NCBI RefSeq assembly: GCF_037026685.1
Contig: NZ_JBANET010000003.1
Span: 124,001 to 188,000, forward strand
Length of the DNA stretch: 64,000 nt
Reading direction: 5' to 3'
Source: Orrella sp037026685
GTDB taxonomy: Bacteria > Pseudomonadota > Gammaproteobacteria > Burkholderiales > Burkholderiaceae_B
Within the stretch, counting starts at the first letter, position 1; the number at the start of each line of letters is the position of its first letter. Positions 53,441-62,392 of this stretch are shown here, in pieces. Both the position numbers and the translations under genes were made by a program. The notes beneath the pieces were generated by a model. The model was given only the letters and a program-made list of their open reading frames with translations, was not told where the DNA came from and searched no databases.

Positions 53441-54414
53441 CGCCTGCCGGCGCCGGTTTCCCGCCCGGCCTGCTGTCCGGGCGGCGGCAGCAGGCGGAAA
53501 CTGGAGGCGGCCTCGCCCTGCTCGCGGCACAGGCGGCGCACGTAGCCGCGCAGGCTGTCGATGAACAGGTCCGCCAGCGGCGGCCGGCCGCCGGGTGGAA
53601 AGATGCAGGCATAAGTCACCCAGCGCGCGGGCTCGACGGGCATGAACGTCAGCGCATCGTCCTCATGCAGCCGCGCGCAGGTGCGGTCCATCAGCGACAG
53701 GCCATTGCCGTCGCGCACCAGTTGATGAACCATCATGGTGGAAGTGGTCTCTATCGCCACGCGCGGCTTGGCTCCCGCGGCGGCGAACACTTCGTCCAGC
53801 CGGCGGCGCCATAGCTGGTGGGGCTGCAGCGTCACCATGTCCTCTTCGAGCAGATCCTCAGCATGCACGCTCTGCCTGCCCGCCAGCCTATGCTTGCGCG
53901 GCAACAGCGCCTCGACGCGCGCCTGCAGCACCGGTTCGATCTGCAGGTCGACGGTGGCATTGGTAATGGGCAGCGACAGCAAGCCGAGGTTGTAGCGCCT
54001 GCGCGCGACCTTGTTCTCGATTTCGAACCGGCCTTCGATGTGGATGCGGCAATCGAATCCGGGATGCAGCTTGCGCATGTCGCTGATGGCCGGCGACACC
54101 AGGCAGGTTCCCAGGGGAACCGAGGTCACCAGCGTGAACTTCTCGCGGTTCTTGCCGCGGATGTCCTCGGCGATGCGCGGCAGCTCGTCCACGCCGACCA
54201 GGATGTGCTCGGCCTCCTGGAAGAACAGCTCGCCCTCCGGCGTCAACAGCAGGCGCCGGCGCGAGCGGGTAAACAGCTTGAGCCGCAGTTCGTCCTCCAG
54301 CAAGGCGATCAGGCGGCTGGCCGCGGACTGGCTCAGGTGCAGCTGCTCGGCAGCGCCGGCCAGCGAGCCGCGCAGGACGATCAGGCGAAACAGCCGCAGC
54401 GATTTCAGGTTCAT
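53437..54414 (-). CDS. LysR family regulator of the ABC/lyase and hydrolase/porin units
   Basis: This 325-residue regulator has the winged helix in its first 60 residues (LRLFRLIVLRGSLAGAAEQL, SQSAASRLIALLE) and a LysR effector domain. The ATG at 54414 opens the conserved MNLKSLRLFRLI; 33 extra upstream codons lack similarity. Its own promoter contains TTTCGAA and TTAATTCGAATAAT, and the same 10-mers stand before the 46818 operon, so it probably controls both. It is convergent with the lyase gene and divergent from the hydrolase gene. Confidence 0.9.
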   Translation of the reverse strand: MNLKSLRLFRLIVLRGSLAGAAEQLHLSQSAASRLIALLEDELRLKLFTRSRRRLLLTPEGELFFQEAEHILVGVDELPRIAEDIRGKNREKFTLVTSVPLGTCLVSPAISDMRKLHPGFDCRIHIEGRFEIENKVARRRYNLGLLSLPITNATVDLQIEPVLQARVEALLPRKHRLAGRQSVHAEDLLEEDMVTLQPHQLWRRRLDEVFAAAGAKPRVAIETTSTMMVHQLVRDGNGLSLMDRTCARLHEDDALTFMPVEPARWVTYACIFPPGGRPPLADLFIDSLRGYVRRLCREQGEAASSFRLLPPPGQQAGRETGAGRR

Positions 54415-54470
54415 GGCACCAGGCTGGCCGCCGGCGCCGGGCATGCGGCGTGTACGGGCGATCGCTTGCG

Positions 54471-54505
54471 TAATTTCGAACAGGTCATTGCTTAATTCGA
54501 ATAAT
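54471..54505. promoter_or_regulatory. LysR binding region between regulator and hydrolase genes
   Basis: TAATTTCGAA (54471-54480) and TTAATTCGAATAAT (54492-54505) have TTCGAA cores 21 bp apart, two helical turns. The second is near-palindromic. The paired sites fit the usual LysR tetramer arrangement and match the cores at 46720-46755. Confidence 0.6.
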
Positions 54506-54592
54506 CCGTGCAATGGGCGAGGCTAGGATGCCAGAACCGCAGCGCCCGATCAATGAAAAACCAACGGCCTGCGCAGCAAAGAGGAGACCATC

Positions 54593-55492
54593 ATGCAACG
54601 ATCGCTTCTGGCCGCGGGCTTGCTGGCCTGCGCGGCGGCATCGCAGGCAGCCTTGCCCGAAGGCGCGGGCCAGTATGTCTATCGGGACGCCGACGGCGGC
54701 GAGGTCCCGGTCTATTACTACGTGCCGCCCGGCGCCGCGCCCGGCGCGCCGGTTGTGCTGGTGCTGCATGGCTTGCAGCGCGATGCCGGGCAATACCGGG
54801 ACGGCTGGATCGAAGCGGCCGGGCGGCACGGCCTGACCGTACTGGCGCCGCTGTTCACCCGCGAGCGCTTTCGCGGCGCGAACGGCTACCAGCTGGGCAA
54901 CGTCTTTCATGCCCAGACCGACGACGAGATCCGCGGCCGTGCGCGGCCCGCGCGCAGCAATCCCCCCTCGGACTGGAGCTTCGCACTGCCCGATGCCGTC
55001 TTTCGGGATTTCACGCGCCGCCAGCCTGCGGCCCCCGCCGGCTATACCTTGTACGGCCACGGCGCGGGCGCGCAGTTCGCGCAACGCTATGCCCTGTTCC
55101 GTCCGCATTCGCTAGCTTGCCGCATCATCGCGGCCAACCCGGGCTGGTACACCTTTCCCGACCGGGAAATCGAATGGCCCTATGGCCTGAAAGGCGTCGG
55201 CTTGCTGGACGACGCGGCGCTGGATGCTGCGCTTGGCGCCCCCTTGCTGTTGATGCTGGGCGAGGAAGACACCTCGCGCGGCGGCGTGATCCGCGTGACC
55301 GAAGGCGCCGACGCGCAAGGTGCCGACCGCAAGGCGCGCGGCGAGAACTTCTTCGCCTACGGGCAAGCGCTGGCCGCACGGCGCGGTGTGCCCAGCGGCT
55401 GGCGGCTGCAAGCCGTCGCCGGGGCGGGCCACCGCAATGCCGAGATGGTCGACGCGGTCGCCGCCGCCATCCAGCACTGCCCCGCTCCCTAG
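54593..55492 (+). CDS. Secreted alpha/beta hydrolase-fold protein with glycine in place of the nucleophilic serine
   Basis: This 299-residue protein has a signal peptide (MQRSLLAAGLLACAAASQAA) and the fold of PHB-depolymerase-like esterases: GAPVVLVLHGLQRDAGQYRD for the oxyanion region, then YTLYGHGAGAQFAQRYALF, and a late GHRNAE histidine. The nucleophile elbow should read G-H-S-A-G, but codon 157 (55061-55063) is GGC, glycine, one base from the serine AGC. A normal Ser-His-Asp hydrolysis is then impossible. It is divergent from LysR and precedes the porin. It is a pseudoenzyme, a binder, or a single-base lesion. Confidence 0.8.
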   Translation: MQRSLLAAGLLACAAASQAALPEGAGQYVYRDADGGEVPVYYYVPPGAAPGAPVVLVLHGLQRDAGQYRDGWIEAAGRHGLTVLAPLFTRERFRGANGYQLGNVFHAQTDDEIRGRARPARSNPPSDWSFALPDAVFRDFTRRQPAAPAGYTLYGHGAGAQFAQRYALFRPHSLACRIIAANPGWYTFPDREIEWPYGLKGVGLLDDAALDAALGAPLLLMLGEEDTSRGGVIRVTEGADAQGADRKARGENFFAYGQALAARRGVPSGWRLQAVAGAGHRNAEMVDAVAAAIQHCPAP

Positions 55493-55499
55493 GTTCCAT

Positions 55500-55508
55500 C
55501 CCCCCCCC
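55500..55508 (+). repeat. Run of nine C upstream of the porin gene
   Basis: A nine-base C homopolymer begins 8 bp after the hydrolase stop, 80 bp before the porin ATG. C-tracts in Bordetella fimbrial promoters change length and switch transcription. No clear promoter elements flank this one, so phase variation of the porin is only a possibility. Confidence 0.6.
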
Positions 55509-55587
55509 GTATCGCAGGCAGCGCGCGGCACGCAAGGTGCCGCCGCCCCGCTTGCGCCTGAAAAAACCATACCGACAAGGAGACATC

Positions 55588-56634
55588 ATGTCCAAGTTCT
55601 TTAACTATCCCTTGCTGGCCGGCACCATCCTGGCGGCGGCCGGCGCACCAGCCGCCGCGCAGTCCTCGACCCGGGTCGAGCTCTACGGCGTCATCGACGT
55701 GGGCTTTCTGCACGACAGCGACGAGGTGAACGGCTCTTCCACCGGCGTGAACAGCGGTGGCGAAGCAGGTTCACGCTGGGGCCTGCGCGGCGCGGAGGAC
55801 CTGGGCGGCGGCTGGAAAGCCACGTTCCAGGTCGAGGGAGGCATCGACATGACCAATGGGCGCTCGCAGCAAGGCGACCGGCTGTTCGGCCGCTGGGCCT
55901 ACCTGGGCCTTGCCGGGCCTTATGGCGAGATCCGCGCTGGCCGCCAATGGGTGCTGGGGCGCGAATGGGGCGGTGCGGCCACGCCGTTCGGCATCGCCTG
56001 GATGCGCTCGGGCCTGGGCACCACCTTCGGCTACAACGACGGCGACTTCGGCTCCAGCGGCATCGCCGACAACATGGTGATGTATCGCTCGCCGCGCGTG
56101 GGCGGCTGGGAAGCCGCCCTGGGCTACAGCTTCCAGCCCAACGGCGAGCAGGAGGCCGGGCCGGCCAACAACGATCGCGTGCTGACCGGCGGCCTGCGCT
56201 ATGCGCGCGGCCCGGTGCGCGTGGCGCTGACCTACGAGCATGCCTATGCCAGCCAGAACCGCAGGGTCGGCGGGCGGCCCGCCACCGACGCCACCAACTG
56301 GCAGCTGGGCGGCTCCTACGATTTCGAGGTGGTGCGGGTCTATGGCGGCGTGGGCCGTATCAGCGACGCATCGCGCGGCCCGGCCAGGCTGATGGAGAAG
56401 GACGTGGCGTGGACCGCCGGGGTGCGCGTGCCGGCCGGCCCGGGATCGATACTGGCTTCGTGGCAGCAGACCACGCGCTCGGACATCCAGGGCGGGGCGC
56501 TCGGCTACCAATACGTGCTGTCGCGCCGCACCGACATCTACGCCTTCGTGAACCATACCGAGACCCGCAACCGCAATAGCGGCGAGGATGAAGGCCGCAC
56601 CCAGTTCAGCGTGGGCATGCGCCACCGCTTCTAG
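55588..56634 (+). CDS. Gram-negative porin (outer membrane)
   Basis: This 348-residue trimeric-type porin has a signal peptide (cleavage near APAAAQ-SS), the classic start SSTRVELYGVIDVGFLH, SRWGLRGAEDLGGGWKATFQVEGG, and a C-terminal phenylalanine (SVGMRHRF). These are features of the betaproteobacterial general porin family 4. It would admit the substrate of the neighbouring uptake and catabolic genes. AAGGAGA precedes the ATG. A C9 tract lies upstream and a strong palindrome lies downstream. Confidence 0.92.
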   Translation: MSKFFNYPLLAGTILAAAGAPAAAQSSTRVELYGVIDVGFLHDSDEVNGSSTGVNSGGEAGSRWGLRGAEDLGGGWKATFQVEGGIDMTNGRSQQGDRLFGRWAYLGLAGPYGEIRAGRQWVLGREWGGAATPFGIAWMRSGLGTTFGYNDGDFGSSGIADNMVMYRSPRVGGWEAALGYSFQPNGEQEAGPANNDRVLTGGLRYARGPVRVALTYEHAYASQNRRVGGRPATDATNWQLGGSYDFEVVRVYGGVGRISDASRGPARLMEKDVAWTAGVRVPAGPGSILASWQQTTRSDIQGGALGYQYVLSRRTDIYAFVNHTETRNRNSGEDEGRTQFSVGMRHRF

Positions 56635-56651
56635 GCGGCCGATCCGGCAGG

Positions 56652-56671
56652 CGCCGCCGCGCGCGGCGGCG
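56652..56671. terminator. 20-bp perfect palindrome after the porin gene
   Basis: CGCCGCCGCGCGCGGCGGCG starts 17 bp after the porin stop and can fold into a very strong hairpin. It lacks a T run, so it may stop transcription only partly or protect the porin mRNA 3' end. Confidence 0.5.
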
Positions 56672-56681
56672 TCATGAAAAC

Positions 56682-56707
56682 TATTCATAGCCCGAAGCGA
56701 TATTCAT
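56682..56707. promoter_or_regulatory. Repeated TATTCAT before the Bug/Mo-hydroxylase operon
   Basis: TATTCAT occurs at 56682-56688 and 56701-56707, 19 bp apart, in AT-richer sequence within the gap before the operon that starts at 56799. Direct repeats on one helix face suggest an activator site, possibly for the truncated LysR at the window end. No clear sigma70 promoter was recognised. Confidence 0.3.
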
Positions 56708-56798
56708 CATTTGTCCCCGGCGCCCCGGCCGCCGTACGCTCCCGGATCAGCTGCCAGCCATGGCCGCTGGCATAACTCTTACAAATCTGGGACAGCGT

Positions 56799-57764
56799 AT
56801 GAAAACCTGGCTTGCATGCCTGCTCGCACTCGCGACGATATCCGCCCCTGCCGCAGCGCAGGACTACCCCGAACGCCCCGTGCGCATGCTGGTGCCCTTC
56901 GCCCCCGGCGGCGTCGTGGACATCGCCGCGCGCCACGTCAGCGAACAATTGTCCAAGACCTGGAATCAATCGGTGATCGTGGAGAACCGGCCCGGCGGCA
57001 ACGGCTTCATCGCCACCACCGCGGCGGCGCGCGCCGCGCCCGACGGCTATACGCTGCTCATGGCCCACACGGGCGAGTTCTCGGTCAACCCCGCGGTGTT
57101 TCCCAAGGTGCCCTACGACCTGGAGCGCGACTTCGAGCCCATCACCCTGGTCAGCGACACGCCGCTGGTGCTGGCCACCAAGTCGGACTCCAAGCTCGAT
57201 TCGATCAAGACCGTCATCGAGCTGTCCAAGGCCAAGCCGGGCTCGCTGACTTTTTCCTCTCCCGGCACGGGCAGCTTCAACCACCTTGCGGGCGAATGGT
57301 TCGCCAACAGCGCCGGCATCGAGCTGATGCACGTGCCCTATCGCGGCGGCTCGCCGGCCGCGGCGGCCGTGGCCTCCGGCGAAGTCTCGCTGGGCGTGGT
57401 GGCCGCCTCGTCCATGGACCAGTTCGTCAAGTCCGGGCACGTCAGGATCCTGGCGGTGATGACCGAGCGCAAGATCGCCTCGCGCCCCGATTGGCCCACG
57501 CTGCAGGAGGTCGGCGTCAAGGACGTGGACGCGGCCAACTGGGTCGGCCTGTTCGCCCCCAAGGGCACGCCGCCCGAGATCCTCGAGAAGATCAACCGCG
57601 ACGTCAACGCGGCGCTCCGGAGCCCCAAGCTGCAGGAAACCTTTGCCATGGGCGGCGGCGAGGCGGTGGGCACCACCCCGCAGGAGTTCCGCGAACGCAT
57701 CGCGCGGGATCTGCAGACCAACCGCGAAATCGCCCAGCGAGCCGGCGTGCAGATCCAGGAGTGA
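56799..57764 (+). CDS. Bug-family periplasmic receptor of the Mo-hydroxylase operon
   Basis: This 321-residue Bug/TctC receptor has a short signal peptide (MKTWLACLLALATISAPAAA-QD) and the loops FAPGGVVDIAARHVSEQL, VIVENRPGGNGFIAT and MHVPYRGGSPAAAAVASGE. The ATG at 56799 was preferred to one 39 bases upstream because it opens directly on the signal peptide. It heads a seven-gene run ending at RidA, and likely captures the carboxylated substrate of the molybdenum hydroxylase. Confidence 0.92.
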   Translation: MKTWLACLLALATISAPAAAQDYPERPVRMLVPFAPGGVVDIAARHVSEQLSKTWNQSVIVENRPGGNGFIATTAAARAAPDGYTLLMAHTGEFSVNPAVFPKVPYDLERDFEPITLVSDTPLVLATKSDSKLDSIKTVIELSKAKPGSLTFSSPGTGSFNHLAGEWFANSAGIELMHVPYRGGSPAAAAVASGEVSLGVVAASSMDQFVKSGHVRILAVMTERKIASRPDWPTLQEVGVKDVDAANWVGLFAPKGTPPEILEKINRDVNAALRSPKLQETFAMGGGEAVGTTPQEFRERIARDLQTNREIAQRAGVQIQE

Positions 57765-57846
57765 CATCCCTTTCCCGCCGGATGCGGCCGGCCGCGGGCC
57801 GCGCCGCACCGCACGCATAAGCCATCAAGAACCAGGAGTCGGCAGC

Positions 57847-58689
57847 ATGTCCGCCAGACCGGAAACACCCCCCCGATACGGCCAGGCCCAGGCCAGCGAC
57901 GGCGCGAGCCTGCACTACCAGATCCACGAGAATCCGGCCAGCGAGCACTGCATCGTGCTGCTGCACTCGCTGGCCATGGACCATCGGTTCTGGCGCCTGG
58001 TGGCGCCGGCCCTGGCCGGCCAGGCCACGGTGCTCTGTCCGGACGTACGCGGGCATGGCGCCTCGTCCAAGCCGGCCGGCCCCTACGACATTGCCCTGTT
58101 CGCCCGCGACCTGAAGGAGCTGCTGCAATCGCTGGGGTACCGGCGCGCCATCGTGGGCGGGGCCTCGATGGGCGGGTGCATCGCGCTGCAGTTCGGCATC
58201 GACCATCCCCAGATGACGGCCGGCCTGGCGCTGATCGATACCACGGCCTGGTACGGCCCGAGCGCGCCGGCGGACTGGGCCGGGCGCGCGCACAAGGCCG
58301 CCAGCGAAGGCTTCGGCGCGCTGGTGCAATTCCAGGCCACGCGCTGGTTCAGCGACGCGTTTCGCGCCGCGCAGCCCGAGACCGTGCAGGCATGCATCGA
58401 CACCTTCCTGGCCAACGATACCGACGCCTACGTGGCCACCTGCCACGCCATGGGCGGCTTCGACGGCCGCGAAGGCGCCAGGCGCATCGCCTGCCCCACC
58501 GAGGTCCTGGTCGGCGAGCAGGACTATGCCGCCCCGGTATCGATGGCCCAGGACCTGCATGCCGCGATCGCCGGGTCGGCCCTGACCGTGATCCCGGCTG
58601 CCCGGCATCTCACCCCGCTGGAGACGCCCGCCGTGATCGTGCAGGCCTTCGAGCGCCTGCTGGCCGGCGCATCGGGCGCGCCCGCATGA
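57847..58689 (+). CDS. Alpha/beta hydrolase (3-oxoadipate enol-lactonase-like)
   Basis: This 280-residue cytoplasmic hydrolase has a complete triad setting: the nucleophile S107 in VGGASMGGC, an acid near residue 222 and a late histidine (PAARHLTPLE). It resembles PcaD-type enol-lactonases and related C-C or lactone hydrolases. In this operon it may open a lactone or amide after ring hydroxylation. A run of seven C (57868-57874) falls in codons 8-10. The ATG at 57847 has a weak GGCAG site. Confidence 0.87.
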   Translation: MSARPETPPRYGQAQASDGASLHYQIHENPASEHCIVLLHSLAMDHRFWRLVAPALAGQATVLCPDVRGHGASSKPAGPYDIALFARDLKELLQSLGYRRAIVGGASMGGCIALQFGIDHPQMTAGLALIDTTAWYGPSAPADWAGRAHKAASEGFGALVQFQATRWFSDAFRAAQPETVQACIDTFLANDTDAYVATCHAMGGFDGREGARRIACPTEVLVGEQDYAAPVSMAQDLHAAIAGSALTVIPAARHLTPLETPAVIVQAFERLLAGASGAPA

Positions 58690-58720
58690 GCCCGCGCACA
58701 GCCAAGCGAGGAACCCCGCG

Positions 58721-59608
58721 GTGATACCTTTCGAATATCTGACACCCCGTACGCTGGAAGAAGCGATACAGCTTCTGGATCCCGAGGATCCCGACATCCG
58801 CCCGGTGGGCGGCGGCACAGCCGTCATGCTGATGATGAAGGCCGGCGTGCTGCGCCCCACGCGCCTGGTCAGCCTGGGCAAGGTCCAGGACACGTACCGG
58901 CAGATCCAAGTGGACAGCGAAGGCGCGCTGCGGGTGGGCGGCATGACGACGCTGGCCCAGCTCGAGCGCTCGCCCCTGGTGCAGCGCGGCTGGCCCATGC
59001 TGGCGCGCACGTTCAAGGCCTTGTCGAACATCCGCGTGCGCAACGTCGCCACGATAGGCGGCAACCTGGCGCACTGCGATCCGCACATGGACATGCCGCC
59101 GGTGCTATCCGCGCTGGGCGCCAGGGTCGTGGCCAGCGGCCCGGCCGGCGCGCGCGAGATCGACGTCGAGCAGCTGTGCGTCGGCTACTACGAGACCGTG
59201 CTGGCGCGCAACGAGATCATCTCCGAAGTCATCGTGCCGCCCATGCGCCAGGCGCGCGGCGCCTATTTCAAGGTGACCACCCGCGCGGCGCACGACTGGC
59301 CGGCCCTGGGCGTGGCGGTGACGCTGCAGGCCCAGGGCGACCTTATCCGCCAGGCCCGGATCGTGGTGGCAGCCGCCACCGACCGGCCGACCCGCCTGCC
59401 GGCGCTCGAGCAAGCGCTGCGCGATACGCGTTTCGATGAAGACGGGATCCGGCAGGCGGCGCTGGCCGCGGCCCGGGAACTGGACATCGCCAGCGACCAG
59501 CACGGCTCGGCGCAATACAAGAAACACTTGCTGGGCGTCTACCTGGGCCGCGCGGTGCGCGCGGCCTTGGCCGAACGGCAAGGAGACGGTGATCATGAAC
59601 AGCATTGA
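58721..59608 (+). CDS. Molybdenum hydroxylase FAD-binding medium subunit (CoxM-like)
   Basis: This 295-residue subunit carries FAD and passes electrons between the iron-sulfur subunit and the acceptor. The FAD motifs VGGGTAVMLMMKAG (residues 28-41) and RNVATIGGNLAHCDPHMDMP (near residues 107-126) are present, as is the C-terminal CODH_C-like helical end. The start is GTG at 58721 with AGGA nine bases upstream. It overlaps the large-subunit gene by 14 bp, so the two are translated together. Confidence 0.9.
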   Translation: MIPFEYLTPRTLEEAIQLLDPEDPDIRPVGGGTAVMLMMKAGVLRPTRLVSLGKVQDTYRQIQVDSEGALRVGGMTTLAQLERSPLVQRGWPMLARTFKALSNIRVRNVATIGGNLAHCDPHMDMPPVLSALGARVVASGPAGAREIDVEQLCVGYYETVLARNEIISEVIVPPMRQARGAYFKVTTRAAHDWPALGVAVTLQAQGDLIRQARIVVAAATDRPTRLPALEQALRDTRFDEDGIRQAALAAARELDIASDQHGSAQYKKHLLGVYLGRAVRAALAERQGDGDHEQH

Positions 59609-61901
59609 CGACCCCGGCCTGGCCCGCGCGCAGGTCGGCAAATCCCGGCACCGGCTGGAAAGCCGGGCCAAGGTGACGGGCCGGGCCGACTACACGCATA
59701 ACCTGGCGCTGCCCGGCATGCTGCACGCCAAGATCCTGCGCAGCACGGTGGCGCACGCAAGAATCGTGTCCATCGACGCGGAGGCGGCGCGACGGCTGCC
59801 CGGCGTGCAGGCCGTGGTGACCGCGCAGGACATCCTGAAGGTGATTCCCGAGCCCTATTTCGGCCCGGCCTTCCACGACCAGCCCATCCTGGCGATCGAC
59901 AAGGTCCGCTACGTGGGCGAACCGGTGGCCGTGGTGCTGGCGCACGACCCCTACGTGGCCGAGGAAGCGCTGCATCACGTTTACGTCGAGTACGACGAGC
60001 TGCCGGCGGTGTTCGACGAAGTGCAGGCCGCCAAGTCCGAAACGGTCGTGCACGAGGCCCTGCGGCCGGCCGGCACGTTTCCCGATCTGAAGCACCTGGC
60101 GGGCCGGCGCGACACCAATATCGCCCTGGACTTCAGCGTGCGCAAGGGCGACGTGGAGGCGGCCTTCGCCCAGGCCAACCACGTGTTCGAGCATACCTTC
60201 CGCACGCAGCAGGTCATGCATACCCCGCTCGAACCCATGGTGACCGTGGCCGAGCTAACCGATGCGGGCCTGACGCTGCATACGGCTTCCCAGAGCCCTT
60301 CCTTCGTCCGGCTGGAGATCGCCCGGCTGCTGAACTGGCCCGAAGCCAGGGTGCGCGTGCGCACGGGGCTGCTGGGCGGGGGCTTCGGCGCCAAGCTGTA
60401 TATCAAGCTCGAGGCGCTGGCCGCTGCGCTCGCGCTGATAGCGCGCAGGCCGGTCCGGGTGGCGCTGACCATGGAAGAGCAGTTCTACACCATCACCAAG
60501 CACGGCACCACCTTCAAGATCAAGACGGCCGTCACCCGTGAAGGCCGCATCACCGCGCGCCGCTGCGAAGTCTGGTGGAACGGCGGCGCCTACGCGGACA
60601 TCGGCCCGCGGGTGACGCAAAAATCGGGATTCACCGCCGCCGGTCCGTACGACATCGACAACGTCTGGATCGACTCGTACCAGGTCTACACCAACCTGCC
60701 GCCGGCCGGCGCCTTTCGCGGCTTCGGCATTACCCAGATGGTATGGGCCTACGAAAGCCAGGCCGACATCATCGCGCGGGCCCTGGACATGGATCCCGTG
60801 CAGTTCCGCCGCCTGAACCTGCTGCGCGAAGGCCGCCCTCATGCGACCGGCACGGTCATGAAGGACGCCGCGCTGATCCAGGCGCTGGAGCGCACGGCCG
60901 AACTGATGAAGTGGGACGAGCCCCTGCCCAGGGGCCAGGGCACGCTGCGCCGCGGCCGCGGCATCGGCATCGGCTTCAAGGCCCTGGTCGCGCCGACCAC
61001 CTCGATGGCCATGGTGAGCCTGTCGGCCGACGGCAGCTGCTTCGTCTATTCCAGCACCGTGGACATGGGCCAGGCATCGGACACGGCCATGGCCATCATC
61101 GCCGGCGAAGTGCTGGGCCTGGACCCGGACACCATCCGCGTGATCCATCCGGACACCGACGTCACGCCCTACGACATGGCGACGCTGGGGTCGCGCTCGA
61201 CCTTCCATATGGGGCATGCGGTGCGCCTGGCGGCCGAGGATGCGCTGGCCAAGATGCGGGCGCTGCAGGCCGAGCTGGGCCTGCCCGCGCAGGACAAGCC
61301 CGATGCCGCGCAGCTGCTGGTCAAGCGCTACGGCATGCGGGCCGGCAACATCATCGGCATAGGCAGCTTCGTGCCCGAATACATCTCGCCGGACAAGCAG
61401 ACCGGCCAGTCCGAGAACATCACGCCCAACTGGATGGTGGGCGCGACGGGCGTGGAAGTCGAGGTCGATACCGAGACCGGCAAGTTCCGCGTGGTGCGCA
61501 TGCTCAACGTGGGCGACTGCGGCACGGCGATCAACCCGCGCATCGTCAAGACCCAGCTCTCGGGCGCCGCCATCATGCAGCTGGGCGCGGCGCTGTACGA
61601 GGAGATGGACTTCGACGAGAACGGGCAGCTGCGCAACGCCTCGTTCGCCGAATACAAGATCCCGGGCATCCACGACGTGCCGCAGGACTTCGGCACCGAG
61701 ATCGTCGATGCCTGCCAGCGCAACGGCCCATTCGGCGCCAAGGGCGTGGGCGAGTCGGGCACCTTCGGCGTGGCCTCGGCGATCGCCGCGGCCATCGAGG
61801 ACGCCGTCGGCGTGCGCCTGTTCAGCATGCCCATCAAATACGAGTCGGTCTGCCAGGCGCTGCAGGCGCGCCGGGCCGGCCAGCCGGAGGAACAGCCATG
61901 A
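59595..61901 (+). CDS. Molybdenum hydroxylase large subunit (xanthine dehydrogenase family, CoxL-like but not CO dehydrogenase)
   Basis: This 768-residue catalytic subunit binds the molybdopterin-cytosine-dinucleotide cofactor. The active-site loop is AGAFRGFG (residues 371-378), the xanthine-dehydrogenase form; CO dehydrogenases have a cysteine or a different AYR-type loop here. The catalytic glutamate lies in GVGESGTFG near residue 720. It likely hydroxylates a heteroaromatic or aldehyde substrate. It is encoded with its FAD and iron-sulfur subunits in the order M-L-S and with CoxG. Confidence 0.92.
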   Translation: MNSIDDPGLARAQVGKSRHRLESRAKVTGRADYTHNLALPGMLHAKILRSTVAHARIVSIDAEAARRLPGVQAVVTAQDILKVIPEPYFGPAFHDQPILAIDKVRYVGEPVAVVLAHDPYVAEEALHHVYVEYDELPAVFDEVQAAKSETVVHEALRPAGTFPDLKHLAGRRDTNIALDFSVRKGDVEAAFAQANHVFEHTFRTQQVMHTPLEPMVTVAELTDAGLTLHTASQSPSFVRLEIARLLNWPEARVRVRTGLLGGGFGAKLYIKLEALAAALALIARRPVRVALTMEEQFYTITKHGTTFKIKTAVTREGRITARRCEVWWNGGAYADIGPRVTQKSGFTAAGPYDIDNVWIDSYQVYTNLPPAGAFRGFGITQMVWAYESQADIIARALDMDPVQFRRLNLLREGRPHATGTVMKDAALIQALERTAELMKWDEPLPRGQGTLRRGRGIGIGFKALVAPTTSMAMVSLSADGSCFVYSSTVDMGQASDTAMAIIAGEVLGLDPDTIRVIHPDTDVTPYDMATLGSRSTFHMGHAVRLAAEDALAKMRALQAELGLPAQDKPDAAQLLVKRYGMRAGNIIGIGSFVPEYISPDKQTGQSENITPNWMVGATGVEVEVDTETGKFRVVRMLNVGDCGTAINPRIVKTQLSGAAIMQLGAALYEEMDFDENGQLRNASFAEYKIPGIHDVPQDFGTEIVDACQRNGPFGAKGVGESGTFGVASAIAAAIEDAVGVRLFSMPIKYESVCQALQARRAGQPEEQP

Positions 61902-62392
61902 ATGGCCAGACGACCCGCATCCAATTCACCCTGAACGGCCAGGCCGTCCAGGCCGACATCCAGACGCACCACAACGCGCTGGACGTGCTGCGCAACACCT
62001 TCGCCCTGTTCGGCGCGCGGGAAAGCTGCGGCCAGGGCCTGTGCGGCTGCTGCACCATCATCGTCGACGGCAAGAGCGTCAGCGGCTGCCTGTACCTGGC
62101 CGCGGCGCTGGATGGCACCGAAGTGCGGACCATCGAGAGCCTGGACGCCGACGGCGAGCTGCACCCCGTGCAGCAGGCGTTCATCGATTGCGACGCGTTC
62201 CAGTGCGGCTTCTGCACCTCGGGCTTCATCCTGATGAGCCAGCAGCTGCTGGCCGAGAATCCCCGTCCCAGCGAGGCGGAAATCAAGAACTATCTTTCGG
62301 GCAACCTGTGCCGCTGCGCGGCCTATCCCGAGATCATCGAGGCGGTCCAGCTGGCCGCGACCCGCATCAACGCTTCCAAAGAGGCCATGTAG
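61898..62392 (+). CDS. Molybdenum hydroxylase iron-sulfur small subunit (CoxS-like)
   Basis: This 164-residue subunit carries two [2Fe-2S] clusters. The first, ferredoxin-like, uses C44, C49, C52 and C64 (ESCGQGLCGCC and SGC); the second uses the helical C-G-F-C and C-R-C pairs (QCGFCTSG, NLCRCAAYPEI). It passes electrons from molybdenum to FAD. The ATG overlaps the large-subunit stop in ATGA. The length is standard. Confidence 0.94.
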   Translation: MNGQTTRIQFTLNGQAVQADIQTHHNALDVLRNTFALFGARESCGQGLCGCCTIIVDGKSVSGCLYLAAALDGTEVRTIESLDADGELHPVQQAFIDCDAFQCGFCTSGFILMSQQLLAENPRPSEAEIKNYLSGNLCRCAAYPEIIEAVQLAATRINASKEAM

